Assembly: GCF_019093865.1 (NCBI RefSeq)
Contig: NZ_JABJXD010000002.1
Coordinates: forward strand, 186,001-250,000
From: Lentibacillus saliphilus
GTDB taxonomy: Bacteria > Bacillota > Bacilli > Bacillales > Amphibacillaceae
Direction: 5' to 3'
DNA: 64,000 nt
Part shown: piece after piece, positions 41,202-50,532 of the stretch
How the letters are laid out: each line of letters starts with the position of its first letter
Numbering within the stretch: the stretch's first letter is position 1
Notes under the pieces: generated by a model
What the model saw: only the letters and a program-made list of their open reading frames with translations
Database searches by the model: none
What the model was told of the DNA's origin: nothing
Made by a program: the position numbers and the translations under genes

Positions 41202-42152
41202 TTAACGTGTTCCCTTGATGTAAGGGATACCGTTTGCTTTTGGTGCATCGGCTCGACCAATTAAGCCAGCAAGTGCCAGAATGGTCAAGACGTACGGTGC
41301 AACCAATAGGAAGACCTGTGGTACATCTTGAAGAAGTGGCACACTTGAGCTTACAACACTTAGACTTTGTGCAAGTCCGAAGAAGATCGCAGCGCCCATA
41401 GCACCGAGTGGGTGCCATTTCCCAAAGATAACAGCAGCTAAGGACATAAAGCCTTGCCCTGCAATTGTTGCATGTGAGAAGTTTGATGCAATCGTTAAGG
41501 CGTAAACTGAGCCGCCGAGTCCACCAAGCGCACCCGATAAGATAACGGCGATGTAACGCATTTTATAAACATTAACACCGTTTGTATCAGCAGCCATTGG
41601 ATGTTCACCAACGGCACGTAACCGCAGGCCGAATGGTGTTTTGAATAAAACGAACCAAGATGCAATCGCTAGGAAAATCGCCAAGTACGTCGTCATATAC
41701 ATACTTTGGAAAAACATCGGTCCAATTACAGGTATGTCTGATAAGAATGGGACATCTGTTGTGTAAAAAGGCTTGCTGACCATTTCAGTTTGCCCTTTTC
41801 CGTACCATTCTTTTGTTAAAAAGATACCAATGCCGAGTGCAAGCATGTTGATGGCAACACCACTAACAACTTGGTTAGCCCGAAGTGATACCGATGCAAC
41901 AGCATGAATGATTGAGAAAATTCCTGAGACAATCATTGCTACAAATATCGAAACCCATGGGGTCCAATCGCCGAACACATCAGCAAATGTCAGGTTAAAG
42001 ACGATTCCGACGAAAGCCCCCATAATCATTAAACCTTCAAGACCAATGTTAATGACCCCGGAACGTTCACTGAACACGCCACCCAAAGCTGTGAAAATGA
42101 GGGGGGCCGAGAAAAACAGAGCAGTAGGTATGATGGATTGTAAAATCTCCAT
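41202..42152 (-). CDS. nupQ: Nucleoside ABC transporter permease (NupQ-like)
   Basis: 316 residues, about eight to ten helices of the BPD_transp_2 family. Motifs SGVINIGLEGLMIMGAF and LRAVGEHPMAADTNGVNVYK are shared with NupQ/YufQ. It pairs with the adjacent permease. Start overlaps the preceding stop by one base (TAATG). In B. subtilis nupNOPQ imports guanosine; the substrate here is inferred. Confidence 0.9.
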   Translation of the reverse strand: MEILQSIIPTALFFSAPLIFTALGGVFSERSGVINIGLEGLMIMGAFVGIVFNLTFADVFGDWTPWVSIFVAMIVSGIFSIIHAVASVSLRANQVVSGVAINMLALGIGIFLTKEWYGKGQTEMVSKPFYTTDVPFLSDIPVIGPMFFQSMYMTTYLAIFLAIASWFVLFKTPFGLRLRAVGEHPMAADTNGVNVYKMRYIAVILSGALGGLGGSVYALTIASNFSHATIAGQGFMSLAAVIFGKWHPLGAMGAAIFFGLAQSLSVVSSSVPLLQDVPQVFLLVAPYVLTILALAGLIGRADAPKANGIPYIKGTR

Positions 42153-43201
42153 TATTTACGTCCCTCCTTTGAGAAGCGAAGAATGACCCAGCGAATCATA
42201 TAACTGGCTGCGACAAAGAATATAATCAATGCAATAATAATATCGACGAGTTCGTTTGGCACGCCAGCCTGTAATGGCATACTTAATGCACCGATCTTTA
42301 AGCCACCGAATAAGAAGGCTGCGAGAATAACGCCAGGTGCAGTGTTGGCACCAAGTAAGGCAACAGCGATTCCGTCAAATCCGAGGTTTGAGAATCCAGA
42401 CTGTGTTGACATGTAACCAAATGTGCCGAGACCTTCCATTGCACCAGCTAGACCAGCAAAAGCGCCAGAAATAACCATCGCTAAAATGATGTTCTTTTTA
42501 ACATTCATACCAGCGTATCTTGATGCATGTTGGTTAAATCCAACAGATCGCATTTCATACCCCATCGTTGTGCGGTTAATAACGACCCACATGACAAGTG
42601 CTGCGAAGAGTGCAATTAAAATACCATAGTGCAGACGTGAGCCTGTTGTCATCGTTGTGATCCAATCTGCTCTTAATGATACAGAATCAGGTATGGTATC
42701 AGTTGAATCACGACTGTCCGTTAAGACATATCGGATGACAGCGTTCGTACTGTACAGAGCGATATAGTTCATCATAATCGTCACGATAACTTCGTGTACG
42801 CCACGTGTTGCTTTGAGTAATCCAGGGATAAAGCCCCAAAGCGCACCAGCAACAGCAGCTGCAATGACAGCAAGAGGGATATGAATAAATGCAGGTGCAT
42901 CAATTGCAAGACCAACCCATACAGCTGCAAGCCAGCCGATGAACACTTGACCTTCTGCACCGATGTTAAATAGCCCTGTTCGGAAAGCAAATGCAACAGC
43001 TAAACCGGTTAAAATGAGCGGTGTGACCTGTCTCAGCGTTTCGCCGAATACATAGGCATCACCGAATATACCATTCAAGAGCGCACCGTAGCCTTCGATT
43101 GGATTATAGCCAAAACCAATCATTAAGAATGCGCCTGCAATGAGGCCGAGAATGACTGATATGATTGGCACGAGTATATTGAACATACGATTTGACATCA
43201 T
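42152..43201 (-). CDS. nupP: Nucleoside ABC transporter permease (NupP-like)
   Basis: 349 residues, polytopic BPD_transp_2 permease. Motifs TGLFNIGAEGQVFIGWLAAV and MRSVGFNQHASRYAGMNVKK. Overlaps the upstream ATPase gene by 4 bp and the downstream permease by 1 bp, so the three are tightly coupled. Confidence 0.9.
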   Translation of the reverse strand: MMSNRMFNILVPIISVILGLIAGAFLMIGFGYNPIEGYGALLNGIFGDAYVFGETLRQVTPLILTGLAVAFAFRTGLFNIGAEGQVFIGWLAAVWVGLAIDAPAFIHIPLAVIAAAVAGALWGFIPGLLKATRGVHEVIVTIMMNYIALYSTNAVIRYVLTDSRDSTDTIPDSVSLRADWITTMTTGSRLHYGILIALFAALVMWVVINRTTMGYEMRSVGFNQHASRYAGMNVKKNIILAMVISGAFAGLAGAMEGLGTFGYMSTQSGFSNLGFDGIAVALLGANTAPGVILAAFLFGGLKIGALSMPLQAGVPNELVDIIIALIIFFVAASYMIRWVILRFSKEGRK

Positions 43202-44727
43202 TGCGTATCACCAACCTTTTCAGAAGAACTTCCAGCCATTAAGAGCCCGAGTTCATTTTCATCTGTTTCTTCAGGTTTGCGGCTTGCAACAATTTTACCG
43301 TCGAACATCACGACAATCCGGTCACTGACGTCAAGAATTTCATCAAGTTCAAATGAAACAAGGAGAACGGCTTTTCCTTTATCGCGTTCTTCAATGAGCT
43401 TTTGATGGATGAATTCAATGGCACCGACGTCAAGTCCACGCGTTGGCTGTGCAGCAATCAGTAGGTTTGGAGATCTGTCTACTTCACGCGCAATAATAGC
43501 CTTTTGCTGGTTACCACCTGACATTGAGCCAGCAGTTGCGTGTAGGCCAGACGTACGAACGTCATATTGTTCAACAAGCTCGCCAGCCTTTTTGTAGATG
43601 TTTTTGAAATTTAACATACCGTATTTTGAATTAGGATTTTGGTAATACGTTTGTAAAGCAATATTTTCGCCTACTGAGAAGTCTAGAACGAGTCCGAATT
43701 TGTGGCGGTCCTGTGGAATATGGCCGATACCACTTTCTGTTACTTTACGTGGTGATAGATTCGTAATGTCTTTGCCAGTTAGCTTAATTGAGCCTGATTG
43801 TGCTTTGGTTAGTCCGGTAATCGCTTCGATTAGCTCTGATTGGCCATTTCCGTCAACACCAGCGATACCAACAATCTCACCCGCGCGAATATCAAGATCT
43901 AAACCTTTAACCATGTCCACTTTACGGCTATCCTGAACGACGAGATTTTTCACTTCAAGTACCGTTTCTTTTGGTTCAGCTGGTTTTTTTTCAGTCGTAA
44001 AGCTAACTTCACGACCGACCATAAGTGAAGCGAGTTCATCGACGGTTGTATCAGGGACATTCACAGTACCGATACCTTTACCACGACGAATGACGGTACA
44101 ACGGTCACACATGTTCATAATTTCTTTCAATTTATGTGTGATTAAAATAATTGATTTACCTTCGGCGATAAGAGACTTAAGAATATCACCCAACTCATCA
44201 ATTTCTTGAGGTGTTAAAACAGCAGTTGGTTCATCTAAAATAAGGACATCAGCGCCACGATAAAGTGTTTTTAAGATTTCTACACGCTGCTGCATACCAA
44301 CAGAGATATCGCGAATTTTAGCGCGAGGATCAACAGCCAAGCCATAGCGATCAGAAAGCTCTTGAATCTCTTTTTCCGCTTTTCGTAAATTAATATGACC
44401 TTTTGATGTTGGCTCACTGCCAAGAATAATATTTTGAGTAACACTAAACGTGTCAACGAGCATAAAGTGCTGGTGCACCATTCCGATTCCCAAACGATTT
44501 GCATCATTTGGCCCGTTAATATTGGCTTTTTCACCTTTAACGCGAATCTCACCTTGCTCCGGCTGATAGAGTCCGAACAACACATTCATCAGTGTTGACT
44601 TACCGGCACCATTTTCACCCAGCAAGGCATGGATTTCACCCTTTTTCAATTGAATTGTAATATCGTCATTCGCAACGACGCCCGGAAATTCCTTGCGTAT
44701 GTTGAGCATTTCGATGACGTAATCCAT
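43198..44727 (-). CDS. nupO: Nucleoside ABC transporter ATPase (NupO-like, fused double NBD)
   Basis: 509 residues with two nucleotide-binding domains. NBD1: [15 protein letters not shown], Walker [15 protein letters not shown]2: a degenerate Walker A ([10 protein letters not shown]), with signature MSGGNQQK and ARGLDVG-like region. The asymmetric pair is typical of RbsA/NupO-type sugar and nucleoside transporters. It is separated from the lipoprotein gene by a 180-bp gap with a hairpin. Confidence 0.93.
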   Translation of the reverse strand: MDYVIEMLNIRKEFPGVVANDDITIQLKKGEIHALLGENGAGKSTLMNVLFGLYQPEQGEIRVKGEKANINGPNDANRLGIGMVHQHFMLVDTFSVTQNIILGSEPTSKGHINLRKAEKEIQELSDRYGLAVDPRAKIRDISVGMQQRVEILKTLYRGADVLILDEPTAVLTPQEIDELGDILKSLIAEGKSIILITHKLKEIMNMCDRCTVIRRGKGIGTVNVPDTTVDELASLMVGREVSFTTEKKPAEPKETVLEVKNLVVQDSRKVDMVKGLDLDIRAGEIVGIAGVDGNGQSELIEAITGLTKAQSGSIKLTGKDITNLSPRKVTESGIGHIPQDRHKFGLVLDFSVGENIALQTYYQNPNSKYGMLNFKNIYKKAGELVEQYDVRTSGLHATAGSMSGGNQQKAIIAREVDRSPNLLIAAQPTRGLDVGAIEFIHQKLIEERDKGKAVLLVSFELDEILDVSDRIVVMFDGKIVASRKPEETDENELGLLMAGSSSEKVGDTQ

Positions 44728-44862
44728 GATATAAGTTCACTCCTTCTTATAAACATTGGTGTGAGAAAGAAAATCACCAAATGAAGAGGCCGGACGCTCA
44801 AGCTCTTAATTTAATGATTTTCGGGGATCAATCAAACCGAGTTGCCAGGGTGTTGTAAATGA

Positions 44863-44889
44863 GAGGAGGCCGGCTAGGCCAGCCTCCTC
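44863..44889 (-). other. GC-rich hairpin between nupN and nupO
   Basis: Perfect 8-bp stem GAGGAGGC (44863-44870) / GCCTCCTC (44882-44889), with further GGCC pairing inside. No T-run on the minus strand side. Placed directly after the binding-protein gene, it probably stabilises the nupN 3' end or partly stops transcription, giving more lipoprotein than transporter (inference). Confidence 0.6.
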
Positions 44890-44906
44890 CGGACAACTTT
44901 TTTATT

Positions 44907-46052
44907 TTACAGGCTTTCCTCGTATTCTTCAAGGCCGTCGTACTTACTTGGTACTTCGATTTCGCCTGAAATGATTTTTTCTTTCCAGCTTTCAACTTCA
45001 TCAATAATGTCTTGAGTCATAGCATCTTCGTTCGTTGTGGTATAACCAACACCTTCACTTTTAAGGTCGAACTTAAGGATTTCGCCACCTGGGAAGTTTC
45101 CATCCATTGCCATGTTGCTCACTTCATGAACAGCATTGTCAACACGCTTAACAGCAGATGTCAATGTGATGTTGTGGTCATCAATTTTACCTTCTTCATG
45201 CTGGTCACGGTCAACACCGATCGCCCAGATTTCACGGTCAGGATCGTTTTTCTTCAAGTCTTTTGCTTGGTTGAAAAGACCATTACCTGTACCACCAGCT
45301 GCGTGGAAAATAACGTCACGATCTTCGTTGTACATGCTTGAAGCGATCAATTTACCTTCATCAGCTTTATCAAATCCACCAGCATATTGTACTTTAATGT
45401 CAATGTCTGGGTTAACAGACATTGCGCCTGCGCGGAAACCAACTTCAAAGGCTTCAATGATATCAGATTCCATACCACCGATGAAACCAATTTTGTTTGT
45501 ATTTGTCTTCAAAGCAGCTGCAACACCAACGAGGAATGAGCTTTCGTTGTCAGCAAATCCGATGCTTACGACGTTGTCTGCATCAACAACAGAGTCAACA
45601 ATACCGAAATGCTTGTCAGGGAATTGCTTTGCAATATCAGCAATGCCTTTTTCAAGTTTAAAGCCAATTCCATAAATCAAGTCAAAATCAGCACGAGCTA
45701 ATTGCTGTAGGTTAGGAATGTAATCAGCATCTGTGTTGGACTGTAAATAGTCAAAACCTTCACCTTTAGCAAGGCCGTGTTCTTCGCCCCATGCTGTAAT
45801 ACCTTCCCAAGCAGACTGGTTGAATGATTTGTCATCAACGCCACCTACGTCAGTAACCATGGCAACTGTATAGTCTGTGTCGCCACCTGCTTCACCTTCA
45901 TCATTACCACTTGCATTATCGTTACCGTTTTGTTCCGTATCTGTACCATTGTCATTGCCATCTGCTGCATTGTTGTCGTCGTTATTGCCACATGCGGCAA
46001 CAATTAAGCCTAATGTGAGTAGCATAACGAGAAGTAAAAAACGTTTTTTCAT
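44907..46052 (-). CDS. nupN: BMP-family nucleoside-binding lipoprotein (NupN-like)
   Basis: 381 residues. Lipobox LIVAAC with Cys21, then a D/N/G/E-rich linker (about 22-58), then the BMP domain: VAMVTDVGGVDDKSFNQSAW and IGFIGGMESDIIEAFEVGFR are the family signature. Captures nucleosides for the adjacent permeases. Strong GGGGG ribosome site. First structural gene of the operon. Confidence 0.93.
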   Translation of the reverse strand: MKKRFLLLVMLLTLGLIVAACGNNDDNNAADGNDNGTDTEQNGNDNASGNDEGEAGGDTDYTVAMVTDVGGVDDKSFNQSAWEGITAWGEEHGLAKGEGFDYLQSNTDADYIPNLQQLARADFDLIYGIGFKLEKGIADIAKQFPDKHFGIVDSVVDADNVVSIGFADNESSFLVGVAAALKTNTNKIGFIGGMESDIIEAFEVGFRAGAMSVNPDIDIKVQYAGGFDKADEGKLIASSMYNEDRDVIFHAAGGTGNGLFNQAKDLKKNDPDREIWAIGVDRDQHEEGKIDDHNITLTSAVKRVDNAVHEVSNMAMDGNFPGGEILKFDLKSEGVGYTTTNEDAMTQDIIDEVESWKEKIISGEIEVPSKYDGLEEYEESL

Positions 46053-46183
46053 TTTGAAACCCCCTAAAAATAATTTTAATTGAAGTTAAGTACTGAAAAT
46101 GGGCGACAATCCGTTATGAACTATTTATTGTCGAAACCACCTCCCTAAAGGCTTATGTATCGCCTGAGTCATTTTGAAACCCC
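46049..46183 (-). repeat. 15-bp direct repeat duplicating a ribosome site and start codon, with a 15-codon leader frame
   Basis: On the minus strand GGGGTTTCAAAATGA occurs twice, exactly 120 bp apart: at the nupN start (46049-46063) and just after the gntR stop (46169-46183). The upstream copy would start a 15-residue peptide (46172 down to 46125, MTQAIHKPLGRWFRQ). This looks like a local duplication of an initiation region; whether the mini-frame is translated is unknown. Confidence 0.6.
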
Positions 46184-46909
46184 TTACATGCGTTTTCGGA
46201 CCAAATGGAAATCGACCATATCCGTCCGGAAATAGTTAACCGAGTAGAGAACTGGTTCGTCGTAATCTGTGTAATGCATCTGCTTTAAAAGCAGTAGGGG
46301 TTGGCTGCTTGGACAGTCGAGGACATTGTATATGTTTGGTTCATAACCGATTGCATCGATATGCGAGACTGCATAAGCAATCTGTTTATCGGCATATACA
46401 TCCATAAGTTCAAATAAAGACTCTTCCCGACCTGCAACTTCAAGATCAATAAGATCACTCGGGATTTTATCGATACAAAAGACGACAGGTTTATTATTGG
46501 CTGTTCTAACGCGTTCAATTTGAATTAAGTTGCCAACGAGACGTGGTGCGAACTCTGCACAGTCTTCATCTGCTTGAACGATATGCTCTGCTTTTAAAAT
46601 AGTTGAGCCTGCTTTTTTGCCAGATTGTTCGATCAGGGATGTAATACTGGTCAACTGTTCAATGCCTGATGAAAATAAAGGCTGCGGATGAACGAACGTC
46701 CCAACACCATGCTTGCGTTTGACGATATTTTCTTCTTCAAGAACACGGAGCGCTTCCCGTAACGTCGCTCGAGACACGCCCATCATTTTAGCGAGCTCGT
46801 TCTCGGAAGGAAGTCGTTCATTTTCCTTAAAGTGACCACATTTGATCTCCTGCTTTATTCTATCAATAACTTGTAAATACAACAAGCGTGAATCGACTTT
46901 AATAGACAT
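46184..46909 (-). CDS. GntR/HutC-family regulator with UTRA domain
   Basis: 241 residues. Winged HTH at about 10-75 (RLPSENELAKMMGVSRATLR), then a UTRA ligand-binding domain ending in LLLLKQMHYTDYDEPVLYSV. It lies directly upstream of nupN in the same direction, 131 bp apart, and probably controls nucleoside uptake (inference from context). Good GGGAGG ribosome site. Confidence 0.88.
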   Translation of the reverse strand: MSIKVDSRLLYLQVIDRIKQEIKCGHFKENERLPSENELAKMMGVSRATLREALRVLEEENIVKRKHGVGTFVHPQPLFSSGIEQLTSITSLIEQSGKKAGSTILKAEHIVQADEDCAEFAPRLVGNLIQIERVRTANNKPVVFCIDKIPSDLIDLEVAGREESLFELMDVYADKQIAYAVSHIDAIGYEPNIYNVLDCPSSQPLLLLKQMHYTDYDEPVLYSVNYFRTDMVDFHLVRKRM

Positions 46910-46933
46910 GGCATTCCTCCCGCCCTTCAGACA

Positions 46934-46988
46934 TCAGACCTCTGACGTTTATCAACCAAATTATAACACGTCTCTCTTGAATATGTAA
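46934..46988 (-). promoter_or_regulatory. Promoter and candidate operator of the gntR-nup operon
   Basis: On the minus strand TTACAT (46988-46983) and TATAAT (46965-46960) with a 17-bp spacer form a near-consensus sigma-A promoter. TCAGA-GG-TCTGA (46945-46934), a perfect 5-bp-arm palindrome, lies just downstream of the -10 and could be the operator of the GntR protein. Confidence 0.6.
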
Positions 46989-47185
46989 GCGTTTTGTTAA
47001 ATGAAAAGGGACGAATTATTGAACATATCTTTAGGCCTTATGGTATAGGCCTTTTGGTGAGTCCTGTTGTAACGTAATATATTCGTTTTTTCATTTGTAT
47101 GACGTGATCTAAATGTTTTCTTATATCAACGTAAAATATTGGGCAATCTAAACACAAGTATCATTCGGTAAGAACGGGACAATAG

Positions 47186-47215
47186 TTGCTTAATGCGCCT
47201 TCCCTTAGATATAAT
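47186..47215 (+). promoter_or_regulatory. Candidate promoter of the first TagO-like gene
   Basis: TTGCTT (47186-47191) and TATAAT (47210-47215) with an 18-bp spacer, 150 bp before the gene. The rest of the 456-bp gap (46910-47365) shows no gene. Confidence 0.5.
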
Positions 47216-47365
47216 AACGAATATACGTCTTATGGGACGATTTATTTTAAAAAACTCCATAAGCAGATTACATTCAAGTCGTTAATGTCTAGTTTAATTT
47301 TAAGCGGTCTGAACTGCACGATTTACAAATCATCAGTTTAATGGTCTCGCGATAGGGAGAAAAAC

Positions 47366-48451
47366 ATGTTTAATGAAGTACATCTCATCGTTTCCTTTGG
47401 TATTGCATTTTTATCAACACTGCTTTTAACATATCCTGTTAAGGCATTTTCAATAAGAATTGGAGCAGTTGATTTTCCGAACCATCGTAAAATCCATACG
47501 AAAATCACACCGAGACTGGGCGGTATAGCCATTTTCCTCGGTGCTCTTTTAGGTGCATTGGTTTTGCAGCCACATCATGAACACCTACCAGAAATACTGC
47601 TCGGAGCAATCGTCATCGTCATCACGGGTGCGCTTGATGATCGTTTCGGCTTGAGACCGGTTGTTAAACTGACAGGTCAACTTATTGCAGCTTCCTTTTT
47701 AGTGTCAGATGGTTTAATTATCGAACATATAACAATACCGCTATTTGGCCAAATCGAACTGGGCTTTTTGAGTGTTCTTGTCACAGTCTTTTGGATTGTC
47801 GGTATTACGAATGCGATTAATTTAATTGATGGACTTGATGGGCTGGCAACAGGCGTCTCCACCATTGCTTTAACAAGTATGTTAATCATGGCGTTTATCG
47901 ACGGGCAAGTTGCAGCGGCATACCTATGTATTGTGCTCATTGGTGCGAATCTCGGGTTTTTATTTCACAATTTTTACCCCGCGAAAATATATATGGGTGA
48001 TGCTGGGTCAAATTTCCTCGGGTTTATGATTGCGGTTGTGTCGATTATCGGTTTATTTAAAAACATCACGTTGTTCAGTTTTATTATTCCAGTTATCGTG
48101 CTAGCGGTTCCTATATTTGATACATTGTTTGCCATCCTAAGAAGAGCATGGAATAAGGAAGGGATTATGACGGCAGACAATAAGCATATTCATTACCAAT
48201 TACTTGCAGCTGGCTATAGTCATCGCACAACCGTCTTAATTATATATGGTTTCAGTGCCATATTTGGTGGTTTGGCCATATTATTTTCCAACGCTAGTCA
48301 AACGGTGGCGCTTATTGTGACGATCCTTGTCTTATTTTTGCTACATATCTTTGCGGAGGTCGCTGGTATTATTATGGGAGGAAAGCGCCCTGTATTAGAA
48401 TTTATCGGTAAATTACTTCGCATAAAACGTCTTAGAAAGCGTGATGATTAA
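47366..48451 (+). CDS. tagO: Undecaprenyl-phosphate GlcNAc-1-phosphate transferase (TagO/WecA family), paralogue 1
   Basis: 361 residues, about eleven helices. Family motifs: acidic GALDDRFGL, NAINLIDGLDGLATG, NFYPAKIYMGDAGSNFLGF and the His-rich cytosolic loop KHIHYQLL. It links GlcNAc-1-P to undecaprenyl phosphate, the first step for wall teichoic acid and related polymers. A second copy is at 55329. Ribosome site AGGGAG. Which paralogue is the true TagO is not decidable here. Confidence 0.88.
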   Translation: MFNEVHLIVSFGIAFLSTLLLTYPVKAFSIRIGAVDFPNHRKIHTKITPRLGGIAIFLGALLGALVLQPHHEHLPEILLGAIVIVITGALDDRFGLRPVVKLTGQLIAASFLVSDGLIIEHITIPLFGQIELGFLSVLVTVFWIVGITNAINLIDGLDGLATGVSTIALTSMLIMAFIDGQVAAAYLCIVLIGANLGFLFHNFYPAKIYMGDAGSNFLGFMIAVVSIIGLFKNITLFSFIIPVIVLAVPIFDTLFAILRRAWNKEGIMTADNKHIHYQLLAAGYSHRTTVLIIYGFSAIFGGLAILFSNASQTVALIVTILVLFLLHIFAEVAGIIMGGKRPVLEFIGKLLRIKRLRKRDD

Positions 48452-48599
48452 AAAACGCATGGATCAGCTAAAGCCTTGATTATATTCAAGCATACTCTTA
48501 AATTGAACAGATTTCTTTACCATTTAAACAAAATCGTTCAATATAGAAAGAGAGCTCATCTGAAAAATACATGCGTTTTAACGAAAGGAACGAACATAC

Positions 48600-50018
48600 A
48601 TGACAAAACAACAAATTGGCGTCATCGGCATGGCTGTTATGGGGAGAAATCTTGCTCTTAACATTGAGTCCAGAGGTTATTCTGTATCCGTCTATAACCG
48701 TTCATCAGCTAAAACAGATGAAATGCTGGAAGAAGCACAAGGTAAAAATGTAAAAGGTACATACAGTATAGAAGCTTTTGTTGAATCTCTTGAAGCACCT
48801 CGTAAAATTATGCTAATGGTCAAAGCTGGTTCTGCAACAGATGCAACAATCGCAGCATTGCTACCTCATTTAGAAGAAGGCGACATATTAATTGATGGTG
48901 GCAACACGAATTTCCGAGATACACAGCGTCGAAGTGAGGAACTTGCCACAAAAGGCATTCATTTTATTGGGACAGGTGTATCAGGAGGCGAGGAAGGTGC
49001 TTTGAAGGGACCATCTATTATGCCAGGTGGACCGAAAGAAGCCCACGATCTCGTGAAACCGATTTTTGAAAGCATTTCTGCTAAAGTTGATGGTGCTCCA
49101 TGTACAACATACATTGGACCCGATGGTGCAGGACATTACGTGAAAATGGTTCACAACGGTATTGAATATGGTGATATGCAGCTTATCTCTGAAGCATATG
49201 CCCTACTCGAGCATGTTATCGGTTTAGATGCAACAGAGCTTCACAACGTTTTTGCGGAGTGGAATCAAGGAGAGTTAGACAGCTATTTAATAGAAATCAC
49301 AGCGGATATTTTTACGAAGGTCGATGAAGAAACGGGGCGTCCATTGATTGATGTGATCCTAGATACAGCAGGCCAAAAGGGCACAGGAAAATGGACGAGC
49401 CAGAACGCACTTGATTTAGGCATTCCTTTGCCAATTATTACCGAATCAGTATTTGCCCGCTTTATCTCAGCAATGAAGGAAGAACGAGTATACGCGAGCA
49501 CGATGCTGACAGGTCCTGTCGTTAAGCCACTTGTCGGTGATAAGCTAGAGCTGATTGAAGCTATTCGTAAAGCATTGTATATGAGTAAAATTGTTTCATA
49601 TGCTCAAGGCTTTGCTCAAATGCGGGCTGCGAGTGATGAATATGAATGGAACTTGCAATACGGTGACATCGCTATGATTTTCCGCGGCGGTTGTATCATC
49701 CGTGCTGCATTTCTACAGAAAATTAAAGACGCCTATGACCGTAATCCAGCGCTTGCTAACCTAATGCTAGATCCTTACTTTAAGGAAATCGTTGAAACGT
49801 ATCAGGAAGCGTTGCGCAAAGTTGTTGTGCTTGCTGTTGAAAATGGCATCCCTGTTCCTGGCTTCTCAGCGGCACTATCCTATTACGATAGTTATCGCAG
49901 TGCCCGATTGCCAGCAAACTTGCTTCAAGCTCAACGCGACTATTTCGGTGCCCATACTTATGAACGCATCGACCGCGAAGGTACATTCCACACGGCGTGG
50001 ATGGAAGATAATAATTAA
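48600..50018 (+). CDS. gnd: 6-phosphogluconate dehydrogenase, decarboxylating
   Basis: 472 residues. N-terminal Rossmann motif [20 protein letters not shown] with YNRS for NADP, catalytic region [20 protein letters not shown] (Lys and His-Asn), and the C-terminal [20 protein letters not shown]. Converts 6-phosphogluconate to ribulose-5-phosphate and CO2. zwf is about 1.3 kb away on the other strand. Confidence 0.97.
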   Translation: MTKQQIGVIGMAVMGRNLALNIESRGYSVSVYNRSSAKTDEMLEEAQGKNVKGTYSIEAFVESLEAPRKIMLMVKAGSATDATIAALLPHLEEGDILIDGGNTNFRDTQRRSEELATKGIHFIGTGVSGGEEGALKGPSIMPGGPKEAHDLVKPIFESISAKVDGAPCTTYIGPDGAGHYVKMVHNGIEYGDMQLISEAYALLEHVIGLDATELHNVFAEWNQGELDSYLIEITADIFTKVDEETGRPLIDVILDTAGQKGTGKWTSQNALDLGIPLPIITESVFARFISAMKEERVYASTMLTGPVVKPLVGDKLELIEAIRKALYMSKIVSYAQGFAQMRAASDEYEWNLQYGDIAMIFRGGCIIRAAFLQKIKDAYDRNPALANLMLDPYFKEIVETYQEALRKVVVLAVENGIPVPGFSAALSYYDSYRSARLPANLLQAQRDYFGAHTYERIDREGTFHTAWMEDNN

Positions 50019-50032
50019 GTGATTGTCTATAT

Positions 50033-50066
50033 AAACACTGCATCTTAATCGGTGCAGTGTTTTTGT
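50033..50066 (+). terminator. Intrinsic terminator after gnd
   Basis: Perfect 10-bp stem (50033-50042 with 50053-50062), 10-base loop, then a T-rich tract. It lies just before array D, so the array is probably outside most gnd transcripts. Confidence 0.9.
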
Positions 50067-50087
50067 TTTGGTTTGAAAGTGAGGGAG

Positions 50088-50392
50088 GATGCCCAAAACC
50101 AAGTGCACATTGCGTAAAAGAAGGTGCTTATTGCGTAAAAAGGAGTGCATATTGCGAAAAAGAGGGTGCTGATTGCGTAAAAAAGAGATCACATTGCGAA
50201 AAAGGAGATGCTTATTGCGTAAAAAGGAGTGCATATTGCGAAAAAGTGGGTGCTGATTGCGTAAAAAGGAGTTCACATTGCGAAAAACGAGGTATGCATT
50301 GCGCAAAAACGAGTGCACATTGCGTAAAGAGTGGTACACATTGCGTAAAATCGAGTGCTTATTGCGTAAAAGTAAGTGCTTGTTACGTGAGC
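50088..50392. repeat. Repeat array D: ATTGCG(T/A)AAAA cores at exact 21-bp pitch
   Basis: ATTGCG starts at 50109, 50130, 50151, 50172, 50193, 50214, 50235, 50256, 50277, 50298, 50319, 50340 and 50361; decayed in-phase copies lie at 50088 and 50382. GTAAAA and GAAAAA forms alternate through the middle, and 50130-50213 is nearly identical to 50214-50297, an 84-bp (four-unit) duplication. Spacers are purine-rich (AGGAGTGCAT, GAGGGTGCTG). Between the gnd terminator and a convergent gene. Long frames on both strands with 7-residue repeats follow from the 21-bp period and are probably not genes. Confidence 0.97.
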
Positions 50393-50439
50393 GTTGCTTG
50401 CTTAAAGTCAGTCGCTACATACAAAGATGGGAGCTCTTT

Positions 50440-50532
50440 ATGAAAAGACAAAAGACATCCATTCATCCAGCGCTGCATATGAAGCGGTTTTTGGATGAAC
50501 AGATGCCCTCGCCTGGCCATAATGAAAAATAA
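50440..50532 (+). CDS. Possible 30-residue small protein
   Basis: An ATG at 50440 with GGGAG about 8 bases upstream begins a 30-codon frame (MKRQKTSIHPALHMKRFLDE, then QMPSPGHNEK) ending directly against the stop of the convergent cyclase gene. The composition is protein-like and unlike array D. I do not recognise it. The frame remains open upstream into the repeat array, which I regard as accidental. Confidence 0.35.
   Translation: MKRQKTSIHPALHMKRFLDEQMPSPGHNEK

Noticed and set aside
34901-50392. Arrays A-D as CRISPR
   Set aside because: Conserved cores are only 6-10 bp, spacers 10-14 bp and themselves semi-conserved, there is no leader and no cas gene.
49875-50443. Frames on both strands through array D with 7-residue repeats (HCVKSSA-like; HSFLRN-like)
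   Set aside because: A 21-bp period is 7 codons, so any stop-free unit gives long frames. The spacers vary without regard to any one frame, and the plus frame starts inside the gnd terminator.
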